Part shown: positions 24,721 through 35,800 of the stretch, one piece after another
Layout of the letters: each line of letters starts with the position of its first letter
Position numbering within the stretch: position 1 is the first letter of the stretch
Assembly (NCBI GenBank): GCA_002803225.1
Contig: NXFV01000911.1
Span: 1-64,000, forward strand
Direction: 5' to 3'
DNA: 64,000 bases
From: Gamarada debralockiae
Lineage: Eukaryota > Ascomycota > Leotiomycetes > Helotiales > Hyphodiscaceae
Program-made: the position numbers and the translations under genes
Notes under the pieces: model-generated
Seen by the model: only the letters and a program-made list of their open reading frames with translations
What the model was told of the DNA's origin: nothing
Database searches by the model: none

Positions 24721-25176
24721 GGGCCCGCTTGGCAAATTTAATCTTGACCCAGATTATACTTTAGATTATTTTTGGATTAATCGTGTCATCTGGCTTTATT
24801 AAAATGATCTAGATTAAAGTCAGATTCTTGCCTATCTATGTACTCTTTGACTTATATATCAAACCATTAACACTTAGTATAAGGAATATTATAATTAATA
24901 GACTATATGCTATAGTAAATAGTATTATAAATTAATATTTAAAAAAAAAATTACTATTTATCTATTCGATAGAATAAGCAAAAAATATTTGAGCCTTGTT
25001 AGATTATTTTTGTATTTAATCTCGTGAAAGGAGTTTTTTCGATTTGTATAACAGATTATTTTCGAAAAATAATCCAGATAAAATAATCTATATAGTGTTT
25101 GGGTAATTTTATCTAGATTAGGTTATTGAAATAATCTGGCAATAATCTGGCCGAACTAATTTTGCCAAGCAGGTCA
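24721..25176. mobile_element. 456-bp Tourist/Harbinger-like MITE
   Basis: The left end GGGCCCGCTTGGCAAA and the right end, read inverted as TGACCTGCTTGGCAAA, share an uninterrupted GCTTGGCAAA core. TTA occurs directly outside both ends (24718-24720 and 25177-25179). A three-base TTA/TAA duplication with GGGCC(Y)G(Y)TTGG termini is typical of PIF/Harbinger (Tourist) elements. The interior is AT-rich with repeated AATCTAGATTA-type palindromic motifs and no coding frame. Superfamily assignment rests on termini and duplication only. Confidence 0.72.
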
Positions 25177-25390
25177 TTATCTCTTGAAGCACTACTCATC
25201 CAGGGCAAGTGCACGACCCCATCACTTGCAATTTTAAACTCTTATATAAAGGATTCTATAATTCTAATAGCTTTTTAAGGGGGGCAATAGCAAAAGACTA
25301 AATGTGTCTTGCTAGGAAGTAGATCGCGTGGTTAGTAGACACTAGTCTTATCTCTAATATTAGAGTAATCTAGAGATAGAAAATAGTAGA

Positions 25391-25650
25391 TGTGACAGTT
25401 CTGGCAAATGTCACCAAATCGCCCATACCAAACCGCCCATACGAAATCGCCAATAAGCCTGGCAGCGCGTAAGTCATGCGACTAGCTTGACATGTGGAAG
25501 CCCAGTGCACTAGCGCGTCCTGGAGTTGTATTAGACTTCGTGTACTTGCAGAACTTTTCCTTCTCTCCTTAGCTTAGTATTTTTGCGAATACAGCATCTT
25601 CTGCGTAGAGTCTTTCAATGCGTGAGATTCCATTGCGTAGAGCTGTCACA
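25391..25650. mobile_element. 260-bp solo LTR
   Basis: The element begins TGTGACAG and ends CTGTCACA, so its termini are perfectly inverted over 8 bp with the TG...CA ends of retrotransposon LTRs. The five bases before it (25386-25390) and after it (25651-25655) are both GTAGA, a perfect target-site duplication. There is no internal retrotransposon region nearby, so this is a solo LTR left by recombination. Confidence 0.85.
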
Positions 25651-25734
25651 GTAGAAAGGACAGTTATAAGGTATTTAGAGGTAGATTTCTGGAGCTTGGC
25701 TATATGCGAAAAATGTGAATTTAGTCTATCAGAG

Positions 25735-26645
25735 AAGTAGCAGTTTAAATTAATTAATTATAATTATGACTTGTAAGTATATACTAGGAAGATAATTATT
25801 TACCTTTAAATTAAATACCAAAGTAAGAGTACAAAATTCAGGCTAATTAACTAATCGAAAGAGGTGGTTTTAATATATAATCAATAAAACTAAAGCTTGA
25901 CTAATTATGTCTTAGTTAAGGTATTTTCGAACGATTTTAGAGTTGATCTTATCTGTTTAGCTAGAAGACTTTGTATAGAAATAAAGTTGTTATAACTGAT
26001 TAATTGTAGCTTCTTTGACTTAACTTAAATTCTATTTGCTAATGATTTTATGCTTTCTAAGAAGATAATTTTGTATATTGATTGATTGATTGATTCTTCT
26101 ACTGTTGCAGCTTAAGAGCTATGCAGTGTCTATTCTATGTTATTTATAATAGGAAAAACCAAGTACTGGTAGAAAACCCTACTATACCTCTCATCGCTTA
26201 GCGAGCTTTCTCATGCCGTTTCTCAGGTATCAGTAGGAAGACTGGCGCGGCTCCAGCTAGTCCCGGCTACGTCCATCTCGTCCCCTCCCAATTTTGTATA
26301 TTTGTAGTAACTAAAGTTCTATAAAAGTATCTACATATTACTTACAATACTTAGCTTTCCAGTCTTTATGTTTATATAGCGGACAAGTATAAACCTATAT
26401 TATAAACGCAAATTGATATTATCTAGATGTTTTTGACTAGGTTTGAACAAAATCTAACACAATAGAAGGCTCTAAAAGAGATAAACTTGATTCGGAATCT
26501 ATTTTGCACTTTTATATAAGATAAAAAAAGAAAATAGAGTATTTTTAAATTAGTAGGAAAGAAATCAATGATTAGGTAATTAATAACTAATCGATATTAA
26601 TATCGTTTTAGCGATATTTATTGGTCCTTATCGATAAGAAATGAA
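25735..26645. repeat. AT-rich repeat island
   Basis: The sequence is AT-rich, has no open frames, and contains a short ATTG run near 26079-26096 and many TA-rich words. It looks like RIP-mutated repeat sequence, but no termini could be recognised. The 26646-26995 sequence that follows has a short minus-strand frame of no known kind and probably includes the 3' UTR of the next gene. Confidence 0.45.
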
Positions 26646-26995
26646 CTAAAAGCTATACTGCCAGATATTTATTATTTGATTTAATCGTGGCTGCATTGCT
26701 TCATGGAGCATTTGAAGCTGGAGTGGCAATAAATAGAGAGCCAATTTGGGATTTGGCGCTCGATGGGGACCGCACTGAAAAAAAGAGGAGCACACATGTA
26801 CCCAAGTAAAAGGTGGGTCACAGGGATCGTCAGCAGCTTGAAGTTTTAGATTTTGCTCGACCAAAGGCTTCTTATTCTTTGTATTTGAAAGATCGAGCAC
26901 TTCTTTAGGAAGCAGGCTGGTTATTATGTATATTATTTCGATCCTCCTTCCCCAAATGATGGTCCTCTAAAACGAATTCCAAGAAGCCTGACTGA

Positions 26996-28389
26996 CTAAC
27001 TCGTAATGAAGTCGTAGAACTTGTGAGCTAGGAGTTTGCTCGGTTGCTCCACCAAGCGATAAAATAACTCCGCTAAAGTAATGATGACGACGAGGCAGGT
27101 GATTAATGCCACCGTTACTGAGCCTGGGAAAGAGATGTGGTTGTGGCGCAACTGTGTGAAAACCTTGATTCCGACGAGGTAGATCATTGTCGATTGGATG
27201 AGGAAATAACCTGGAGATGGTTAGCATCTACAAGATCTTGATCAAAGAAGAAAAATCACTTACTCAATGATCTCCTCCCTAAGTACACAAAGAATCTGTT
27301 CTGAAAGAAGCGCTGCAGAATATCGTAGCTCTCCAAAAAAGTGAAGAAGCCGATAAGAATTAAATAGATGTCATCTCGAGCATCAGTGTGATGTGTTGTG
27401 TACTCGTAGTTGAGTCCAGCAGTGTAGTACAATCCGCTGTGAATCTCATACTCTTTGTCAAAGAGATCAGGACGCCAAGCGACCCAGAGAAACTGCATGA
27501 GATAGCCCCCGATCATGCAAAGTCCTGCCGGTACCCAAACCGGTAATCTGTGTGCACTACCATCTGCTCTCCTCAGTTGTCGAAGTGGGAGGTTGATGGG
27601 AATGCCGCGCTGAGCAGCAGCCTTGAAATCCATAGTCATAACCATATCGCAGAACAGAAGTCCGGAAATCGTGTACCAAGCCCACGATTGACACCACCAG
27701 GCCGTAATGACGAAGAAGAATGCGCCCTGCACTCTCCACTTCTTCCTCGTGTATGGAATGATAATCATAGTCAAGTACACAGTGTAGCTCTGAGAGTAGA
27801 TTGCATTGAGGATCCATAATGTCTGAGAAGGAAACGCCGTGCTCCCTGCTTGGATGGAGAATTGATGCGTGGTCCAGAATAAGTTGAAGACAGAGTTGAA
27901 ATATGCCAGTGTGTTTGGGATCATGTAAGGGACATTGAACGCTCTATTTCCGGTCCCGACCTTAAAGTCGTAGATGTATTGCTGACCGGTGGAGGTGAAG
28001 GCGATCTTGACGATAGCTAAGGAGACGGCGACGGGAAACCATAGTGTGATACCACGGCAAAGGACTGATCTTGCAACTCTTTCTTTCTTGGGATCCTTGA
28101 TGAAGGGAATGGCAATTGAGCGCGCCGAGAGGAAGATGACGGCGCCGTAGAGGAAGTATTCGTTCCAGAAGATCACCGATAATGATTTCCGGAGGCCTTC
28201 TTGGTAGGGCTTGCCGCCGGAGTTTGCTGAAGATGCAACTGCAACAGGAACAAATGTTTGGAGGAAAACCCATAAGAAGGCTTCAATGACCAACAGGCCA
28301 CGGAAGCCGATCAAATATTCCTGGTCATAGATCGTTGGAGGATTGGCCTTGAACTTCTCAGCCCTTTGAATAATGCTTGAGATATCCAT
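26996..28389 (-). CDS. multi-pass membrane acyltransferase (acyltransferase_3-like)
   Basis: Two exons are inferred, 28389-27264 and 27210-26996, with a 53-nt intron, giving 446 residues. It is a polytopic membrane protein of about ten helices. The central segment WRVQGAFFFVITAWW...SGLLFCDMVMT aligns by eye with the C-terminal domain of the neighbouring fusion protein (WKRFAFYAFCIVNHW...AGVLLADLELT). The C-terminus has the LGRRSLSYFLIQSTMIYLVG and LVEQP patterns of acyltransferase_3/OpgC-like proteins, which transfer acetyl or succinyl groups to extracellular glycans. The frame stays open upstream of ATG 28389 with natural-looking sequence (RQSFFLASFLWTFVEI) but has no ATG, so a short first exon above about 28485 may exist. 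With the GT2 synthase next door, a role in decorating its polysaccharide is inferred. Confidence 0.82.
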
Positions 28390-29606
28390 GATTTCGACAA
28401 AGGTCCAAAGAAACGAAGCAAGGAAGAAACTTTGACGGTAGAAGAGAAGCTGTATCTTTCTCGACAACCAGATATCAGGAATCTGACAGGAAAAGTTAAG
28501 GATCCGACAGCGATCAGGCTTCGAGCAAAACCCTTAGCGCTATTCGTCCAATCTTTCAGCTTCGTCCACTAAACAAAACTAAAGAACTCACTTAAGTCAG
28601 TATTCCACGGTCCTGATCACTGCCAAGAATGCGGTAGTTGGAACTCGGCGTGAATCCATCTTTGACGGACTGGGCGATCCCGCCACGACATGTGCCAGGG
28701 GTAATGGCAATTAAATATCTAAGAGAAGCACGTGTCAAGAGTCAACACTCCGATAAGATATGTCTTCCAGCCAAGAAGGAAGCTGGACAGGTCTTGTGCA
28801 GGGGTGATGATCTAAGCGCGTGCAGGTGCAGTGGTACATTTAATTGTTCTGATAAGATCAATCTTCAGCTACTTCCTAAATGGATTGGCTGAAACTGGAT
28901 GTGTCAGTCGGGCCTTTGTGGGTGGGGCTGATTACTTTGGCCCTTGGGACGGAAGATATCCAGGGACAAGCAAGCCTTGCAGAATCGTGGGATGATAGGC
29001 CGGAAGGGGAGGTTTGTTGCGATGATGGCTTTTTAGCGATAAAAGGGGTAATGGTTGAGGGCCTCAAGTGGGCCCACACATTCGGTAGTACGCTTTAGGA
29101 AAGTCTAAGATCCACCATATCTGCGGATAGGGCTAATCAGCGATTCTTGTGGCAGGACTACCATCAGCCGCAGCGCCTGCCAAGAAGAGCTTGTCAGGAA
29201 TGCTTGCCTCATGAAGTCTTGCAGAATCGCCTAATTAGCGTCACATAGCGCCTCTGAGCTGTAGCTTAATATAACGATCTGCGAGAAATGCGCCGATTGC
29301 TTCTTTATTTTCTCACCGCAAGCGGTACGTTATTGAGGCTCGAACTTTAAAAAGTTTTTCAACTTAATTCATGGTGTGAATCCAAGCAGCTAGTTCTACA
29401 CCTCTGACGTAGCTGACATCTGGATGATCGAGGTCCATTGAATTTGTGCATCGCAATGCGTGCATATGCGAATCCACATTAAAAAAAGTTTACTATATGA
29501 TGTCTATGTTGCGATACGAGATAAAACACATGCGAATCTGCTGGGGGCAATTGCGCCTTGCAGAATCCGCCTCCCGCAGCGCGCAGCCCCCTGTCTACCG
29601 ATACAC
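28390..29606. other. intergenic between acyltransferase and GT2 genes
   Basis: No second gene is supported. The part nearest 28390-28600 may hold an unmodelled first exon of the acyltransferase. The remainder is mixed-composition sequence and should carry the acyltransferase promoter and the GT2 3' UTR. Confidence 0.4.
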
Positions 29607-31250
29607 TCAACCCCTGGGCGTTGGATTCCATTTCACGTACTTGCTCAGTTGCCGGGCATGGCCAAAGAGTCCCATAACAGCTGTTAGAACTGTGAAGGTC
29701 GCGCAGTCAGCATATTCCGCTCGATAGACAAGGATGGAGAGAGCTCCGGGAAGTGCTTACTGAGCTGTGCTGGATATGTAACGGTGAAGATCGGGATCAT
29801 CCACCACTGCACAAACTCGGACCTGACAGCGAAGGTGATGTAAAGTGTACCGAGAAGTGAGACAATACTGGTTGATTTTGTTAGCCGGAACATTAGAGAT
29901 CTTGAAAGAGTCATACCTGAAAATGAAGAGCCACCATGCAACGGGGTATTGGAAGAAGAGCAGCTTGAAGAGTTCCTCTCCAGATTTCGGGAATTGCGTG
30001 ATGATGATACTGGCGACCAGGCACAAGTATTGTGTGACAAGGTAGTAACTGGCCTCGCGAACCCAAAGGAGCGAAAGGAGCCCAAATCGCTGGGTAAATG
30101 TGCGAGTTTTTCCTTCCACTTCGCTTTTGGTCCAGATTAGATGAGCATGTCGGAAAGTTGCTTGAACCCAACCTTGAGACCAACGGAGTCGCTGCTTCCA
30201 AAATGCTGACGGTGTTGTGGGTGCAAGTTCGAAAGACACAACGTTCAGGTCATGTACAGCGTTCGCTCCACGCCCAAACGCTCTGAGCGCGGAGTCAATG
30301 TCTTCCGTCAACATGGTCTCGTCCATTTTCAATTCCTTCAGCAGTGAGGTTGTCCAGTACCCATTAGAGCCGCAAAACAATCCAAAATCAAACATTGCTG
30401 ATCGTCCTGGATGCGAGACCGCATAGATCTTGTCGAATTCAACAGCAATCATGGCTGTCTGAATATTGACATCAGTGTTGAAAATGACACAGCGCCCTTG
30501 TACAATGTCGATATTTTTGCCGCCGGCAAATCGCTCCATTGCCCACCGAGGGCCGTATGGGTGAGGATAATGATCGCAATCATAAATGGCGGATACGTCG
30601 GCTCCAGTATTCAGAGAACAGTAATAATTGATGTTGTCGGCTTTGGATTTTGAATTCGGAACCTTGAACACTCTCAAATTCGGGTGCTTCAAGGCGAGGT
30701 TGTGCATATCGCTCTCCAATGGTTCAATCGCCATGGGCGTGTTGTAAAGAACGTTGATGAAGAGTTTGTCTCTGGGATAAATGACCTTCTCGAGAAGGTA
30801 GTGAATGCGATCCATAATGATGTCTTGTTCGTTCGGCAGGTAGGCGACAATGATGATGTCCAGCTTTCCGATATCCGCGTCTGGCGTTGGAAAGACCCAG
30901 CCCTTCTTTTCCACCTTCGAGACTGCCTTCTTGGCTTCATTGAATGCTCCCACGCTCATCAATGCCTCCACGACAGTGGCACTGGCGATATAAGTATTCG
31001 TCATGAGGTAGAAAAACCAGAACACCTTCATAACTCCTTGAATTGCGACCATGTAGATGCATATGGAGAAGACGAAGTAGCAGAACACCATGATGAATGG
31101 AGTCCAATCCTGAACTCCATCTGAGCCTACTGTGAGTGCCCAACGGACATCTCTAGCCATTCTGCGAAAACTGGAGCGCAATCCTCGTATTCGTGATGGC
31201 TTCTCATTCTCCTCAAAGAAGCCATCCGCTGAGTGAATTGTTGCTGACAT
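29607..31250 (-). CDS. processive GT2 polysaccharide synthase
   Basis: Three exons are inferred, 31250-29917, 29867-29761 and 29689-29607, with introns of 49 and 71 nt, giving 507 residues. It belongs to the GT2 class of processive membrane synthases (cellulose/hyaluronan/chitin-synthase-like), which make a linear glycan from a UDP-sugar and extrude it. N-terminal membrane helices (about 50-95) precede a cytosolic catalytic domain with all signature motifs: DCD at 224-226 in YDCDHYPHPYG, TED at 315-317, and QRLRW at 353-357. Further membrane helices follow to the C-terminus (YVKWNPTPRG). The length and motifs match fungal GT2 proteins related to Zymoseptoria GT2 and Cryptococcus CPS1-like synthases (family knowledge). 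ATG 31250 was chosen because the longer frame has no other ATG. It is divergent from the GH16-acyltransferase fusion and co-oriented with the acyltransferase. Product identity cannot be read from sequence. Confidence 0.93.
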
Positions 31251-32887
31251 TATTGTATGGCTTCCTCTGTCCGTGGCTAACGGTCTGGAAAACAAATGCA
31301 GAGAACGAAAGGACGCAGAAAGAAGGGACGCCCGGGACAGTGAAAAAAATAAGGATAACAGAACGAAGGAGCCCGGAGGAAAAGATACAGAATCGACTTT
31401 CTCGAAATTCTACAATCAGCTCCAGTCGCTCAAGGTGGACAGCTGAGGACTAACGCTATCAAACAACGGACGACCGTGCAGGACCCGCCTTCCTCGATGA
31501 CCTTGGTCTGTAGTCATACATGAACTAGGAGCTATCCCAGGGCAATCACCACATGGATATCTCCGTCCTCCATGGCTCATCCAACCGAGAGAGGCCATAA
31601 TTCTCAATTGGGCGTGTTGATCAACTTGATTGACAGCTTGAGTCAATCGAGTGTTTGGCCAGCTGCGTGGGAATTAAGCCCCGGCAATTACAATTGAGTT
31701 TTTCTGGCGGATTGACGGCACCGACCCAATCGGTGGTCTTGGCGAGGATGCCCACTAAAGTCGCTATGATCGTCAGTTCCCAAGCGTATATCCACCCCAC
31801 CCCACAAGAGTTGAAACGCTCAGGCAGTAATATATTTTTTTTTTTTTTTTCCCTTTCCTTTTTTTCTCGGAAAACAATCCTGCAAGGCCAAATCAATCAA
31901 AGACATAATTAGTAACAAATCTAATCTTTCGCCTGTTAGAATTCAAGCTATGGCGCAATAAAAGTCAAAAATTATGCTGTGGTAGCTGACTCGCTCGTTG
32001 TTACTTTGGTGCACGGGCTACTACACCAGATACGAGGCTCCTGCTACAGTCAAACCTGGATATACCGGATCGAAAAATCAGGCGTTTTCAATCCGATATA
32101 TACGATAGATCGAGGTCCACGTGATCGATATTTCAGGCCAAAACTGCCAGAATCAAGGCTAAAAGTGGGTCTCTAAGCCAAAATCCAGGTCATTTGACCC
32201 ACTTTATAGGCTGAGACCCCTATTTTCCTGGTCTGTTTATATCGGATCACATACAAAATAACCCCTGTCGACCAAATTTTCATTCCGATATACCGATATA
32301 AAGAGGTAATCCGATATACGCACCTAAATTCAATAAAATCCGTAAGTTCAAACCGATATATAGAGGAATCCGATATATAGCGCGCCGATATATCCAGGTT
32401 TGACTGTATTCCAGACCCACCGTTATCTTACAGTAGGGGATTGTCTGCAGTCCGCTGCACAGAACAAGGGGCGGGCTATCCAGGGGCTATTTTGAAGGAT
32501 CGACGATCAACTACCTCATGGTCAAAATTACCCTGTTCGACCAGGATGTGATGCGAAAATTCGACGTGTTCATTTCAGCGTCCATCCTAACTTCCCTGGC
32601 TCACTTGGTTGACCTTGAGGGCTTGAACAGACCCGCTTCGAGATCTTCCTGAAGATAACAAACTTAATTGAATTTCACCGCATGGTCTTGGCTCTAGAGT
32701 TGGAAGCTGAGGTCGCTGACTCTGAGCCTGGTCGAGGTTGATCACTGACGCTATCCAGAGGCTCAAGCGCGCAACTTGTCTGTACTGACATTTCCTTGGT
32801 CCCCATCGATGTGAATCTTGAGTTTTCTCTTAGATTTCCATCCTGTCTTTGCATGCCAATTCTTTCTTTCATGTCAACATCGCTAAC
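31251..32887. promoter_or_regulatory. divergent intergenic region shared by GT2 and GH16-fusion genes
   Basis: These 1.6 kb separate two outward-facing genes and must hold both promoters. They include a T-rich tract near 31835-31865 and a 360-bp MITE at 32047-32406. No conserved regulatory box could be named with confidence. A minus-strand frame over 33259-32675 overlaps the fusion gene and is treated as a shadow. Confidence 0.45.
32047..32406. mobile_element. 360-bp pogo/Fot1-type MITE
   Basis: The element begins CAGTCAAACCTGGATATA and ends with the inverted complement TATATCCAGGTTTGACTG. TA flanks both ends (32045-32046 and 32407-32408). Interior sequence repeats CCGATATA words from both sides toward the middle. 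TA duplication plus CAGTnAAACCnGGATATA termini fit non-autonomous pogo/Fot1-like elements. Near-perfect termini suggest a recent insertion. It sits in the shared upstream region of the GT2 and GH16-fusion genes. Confidence 0.88.
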
Positions 32888-35800
32888 ATGAAGACCTTTT
32901 TGTATATTGTTGGACTTCTTTTGCATCTTCGTTTTATTCTCGCAGCGATAATAGTCCAAGACGTCGAAAGCTGCTCGTGCGGTTTCTATGACCAGGACGC
33001 CGACCTCATCTTCACCGATACCTCGATCGTGTATTTCAACGAAACGGATGTTATTCCAACAAATGACTTCTATGTCGAATCCTTCGAACACAAGTATGAC
33101 CGGGGTTGGAACGCGTTGTACCGACAAGGAGCGGCCATCGAAAATATCGAAATCGTGAACGATACAAGTGCCCGCAATCTTACAGGTCTGGGACTTTACT
33201 GCAACCCTGCAGACGACAATGGCCTCGTTACTGGCGCTAGCATGCGTTCTGCTCGTCAAGACATCTTCTTCGGGTCCTTTCGTTCCTCCATGAGAGCCCC
33301 ACGGAAATGGCTCAAAGGATCAGCTCTGTCAATGGTGTTGGACCACAACAAGACAGAACGCTGGGATATCGACGTGATGAATACCGACAACAGCAGTGGG
33401 GCTTGGGTATCCATGCTCATGACGGACCAGTTCTCCAATGTCTGGCTTGGAACCAACTTCACCAACCTCACTGCCGCCGGTATGGATCCGTGGTACTACC
33501 TAGAGTACCGTGTTGACTGGACACGTGATCGCATCGACTACTACGTTGGCAACACATTGTGGAAGAGCTATACGAAGGAAGAGAACGGCACCTTGCCGAG
33601 TACTCCAGCACCTCTCCGCTGGCAGCATTGGTCGCTTGGCAACGAATACAACACCCAAGGGCCGCCAGGAATTCGCTCAGAGGCCAATATTGGCTGGACG
33701 CGAATCTTCTTCAACTCTTCTTTGACGACGGATGACGAGCGAAAAGCATTCGATGACAGATGTACTCCGAGTGCCGCGTGTCTCATGAGCGATAACAGTC
33801 TCCGTGGCTCCACTACCTATGCTCCCGAAGCCCTTCAGCCATGGAAGCAATATCACAAGAAATGGACGGTTCCTTGGCTGCCTCTCACCATCGTAATCGT
33901 CTTCTCTGGCATTTTCGCCGTTGTCACTGTTAAGAGTATCTGGCGGCGATTTTCCTGGGATAGCGTGTACGAATTTCTTGGCCTCAAGAAGCGGGGACCA
34001 CGAGCTTCCTCTCCTACAGCGTCGGCAGTCAGCACCGGCTCTGAGACGACAACAGGCTACAAAAACACCCACCGTAGCACCCATGTGGCGAACTCAAGCT
34101 CTCAAGATAGTTCGCAAGATAATTCCATACGCGGACGCTTGCCCAGAGATGCGTCATTCACCACCTTGTCGCCTCCACCAACGTACTCAGGTTCTCATAC
34201 CCCAGTGCCTCAGTACCAGACTCCCTCTACCTCAGCATGGCCGTCACGTGTCAATTCCGTCGATGATTTGACGATTGAGCGACCACTGCCTCACAGCGAC
34301 TCTGTGTCATCAAACCTGTACATGGCCGGGCGAGGATCAAAAGCATCGAGGACTGCCGCCGTCCAGTCGGGAGAAGGTTCGGGGGTCTTGCAACACTACA
34401 GCTCGTCCAGCAACCCATTCCTTCCAAGAACACACAGCACATCTTTGACTCTGGAGCCAGAAGGAAACCCCGCCGGCTCATACCCACCTGACTCTATTTC
34501 TCACACTCTTGCAACTCCTGCCCCCGTCGCCGTCTCCTCGAAATTCGTCGAAGGAGAATCCGAGAAATCGGCCGAGAAGCCCCAAGTCTCTGTCAAGGAA
34601 ACGAAAGCAGAGACTTCAGCTGCCGCAGATGCCGTTGCTTCAGGCACAACTGCTCCGCTTGCACGACAACGTGTCGACTACCTGGCCGGATTTATTGCTA
34701 TGTCCGCTCTCCTCGTGACACTGAACCATTTCGGCTTGACATTCTGGGCATCCGTGATCATTCCTTCAGTCCGTCCCCATTATGCCAGTGAAACCTGGGC
34801 GAGAAAGACAATCGCATCCTATTTCCTCGATCCCCTCTGGATTGGTCCCTTCCTCATGATCTCGACTCGTTTCCTCGTCTCCAACTACCTCCGAACCGGC
34901 AAACTCGACAACATGGCGCAAAAGATTGTTTCTCGACCTTTCCGTCTGCTGACTCCCGTCGCTTCCATCGCGACTCTCGAGTATTTCCTCACAGATTCCG
35001 GAGCGTTGAATTGGCTGGAATATCTCCCATCAGTAACGTGGTCGCCCTGGCCATTCACAGCCATCGTTGCCAACCCCGGAGTCTTCATTTCTGAAATCAT
35101 CCAACTCGCCTATCTAATCCCCAACGCCGCACCCATGATCACATACAACTACTGCACTGGAGTCCTCTGGACCATTCCCGTGCAACTGCAAGGCGCATGG
35201 CAAACCCTCCTCGCCCTCATCATGGTGAAAGAATGCAAGACCCCTTGGAAACGCTTCGCCTTTTACGCCTTCTGTATCGTAAACCACTGGTACGGTCTCT
35301 CCTGGGGCTCCTACTACTATGCCGGTGTCCTCCTCGCCGATTTGGAGTTGACATTCAAATACAGGACCTGGCTCCACGCTCGATGGTGGGCTTATTATCC
35401 CTTGTTGTTTATGCTGGTGATAGTGGCGCTTGGAGGGTTTACCATCGATATGGTGACACAATGGACGGGCGTAAATTACGCTATATTCGAATATGGATGG
35501 CATCCCGATACCATGACTGGGCTGACGATTTCCCAAGCTGGAAATTCCGTGTATCCGGATTATTTCATCCCTCGTCTGAATGCACTGCTTACGACTGTGA
35601 GCATGCAGATGGTCGTCGAGATTTGCCCCACCGTCCAAAAAGTCCTTTCTATCAAGCCTTTGCAATTGCTGTTTCCTCACGTGTTTACCATCTACCTCAT
35701 CCACGGCTTTATCTTCTGGAGTGTCGGATCCTGGGCTATGATTTCCATATTCTCGTATGGATGCCCTTACTGGCTTTGCGTCCTTCTCACAGCGATTATT

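Noticed and set aside
32675..33259. 194-residue minus-strand frame
   Set aside because: It is antisense to the start of the GH16-acyltransferase fusion and has no independent signal; treated as a shadow.
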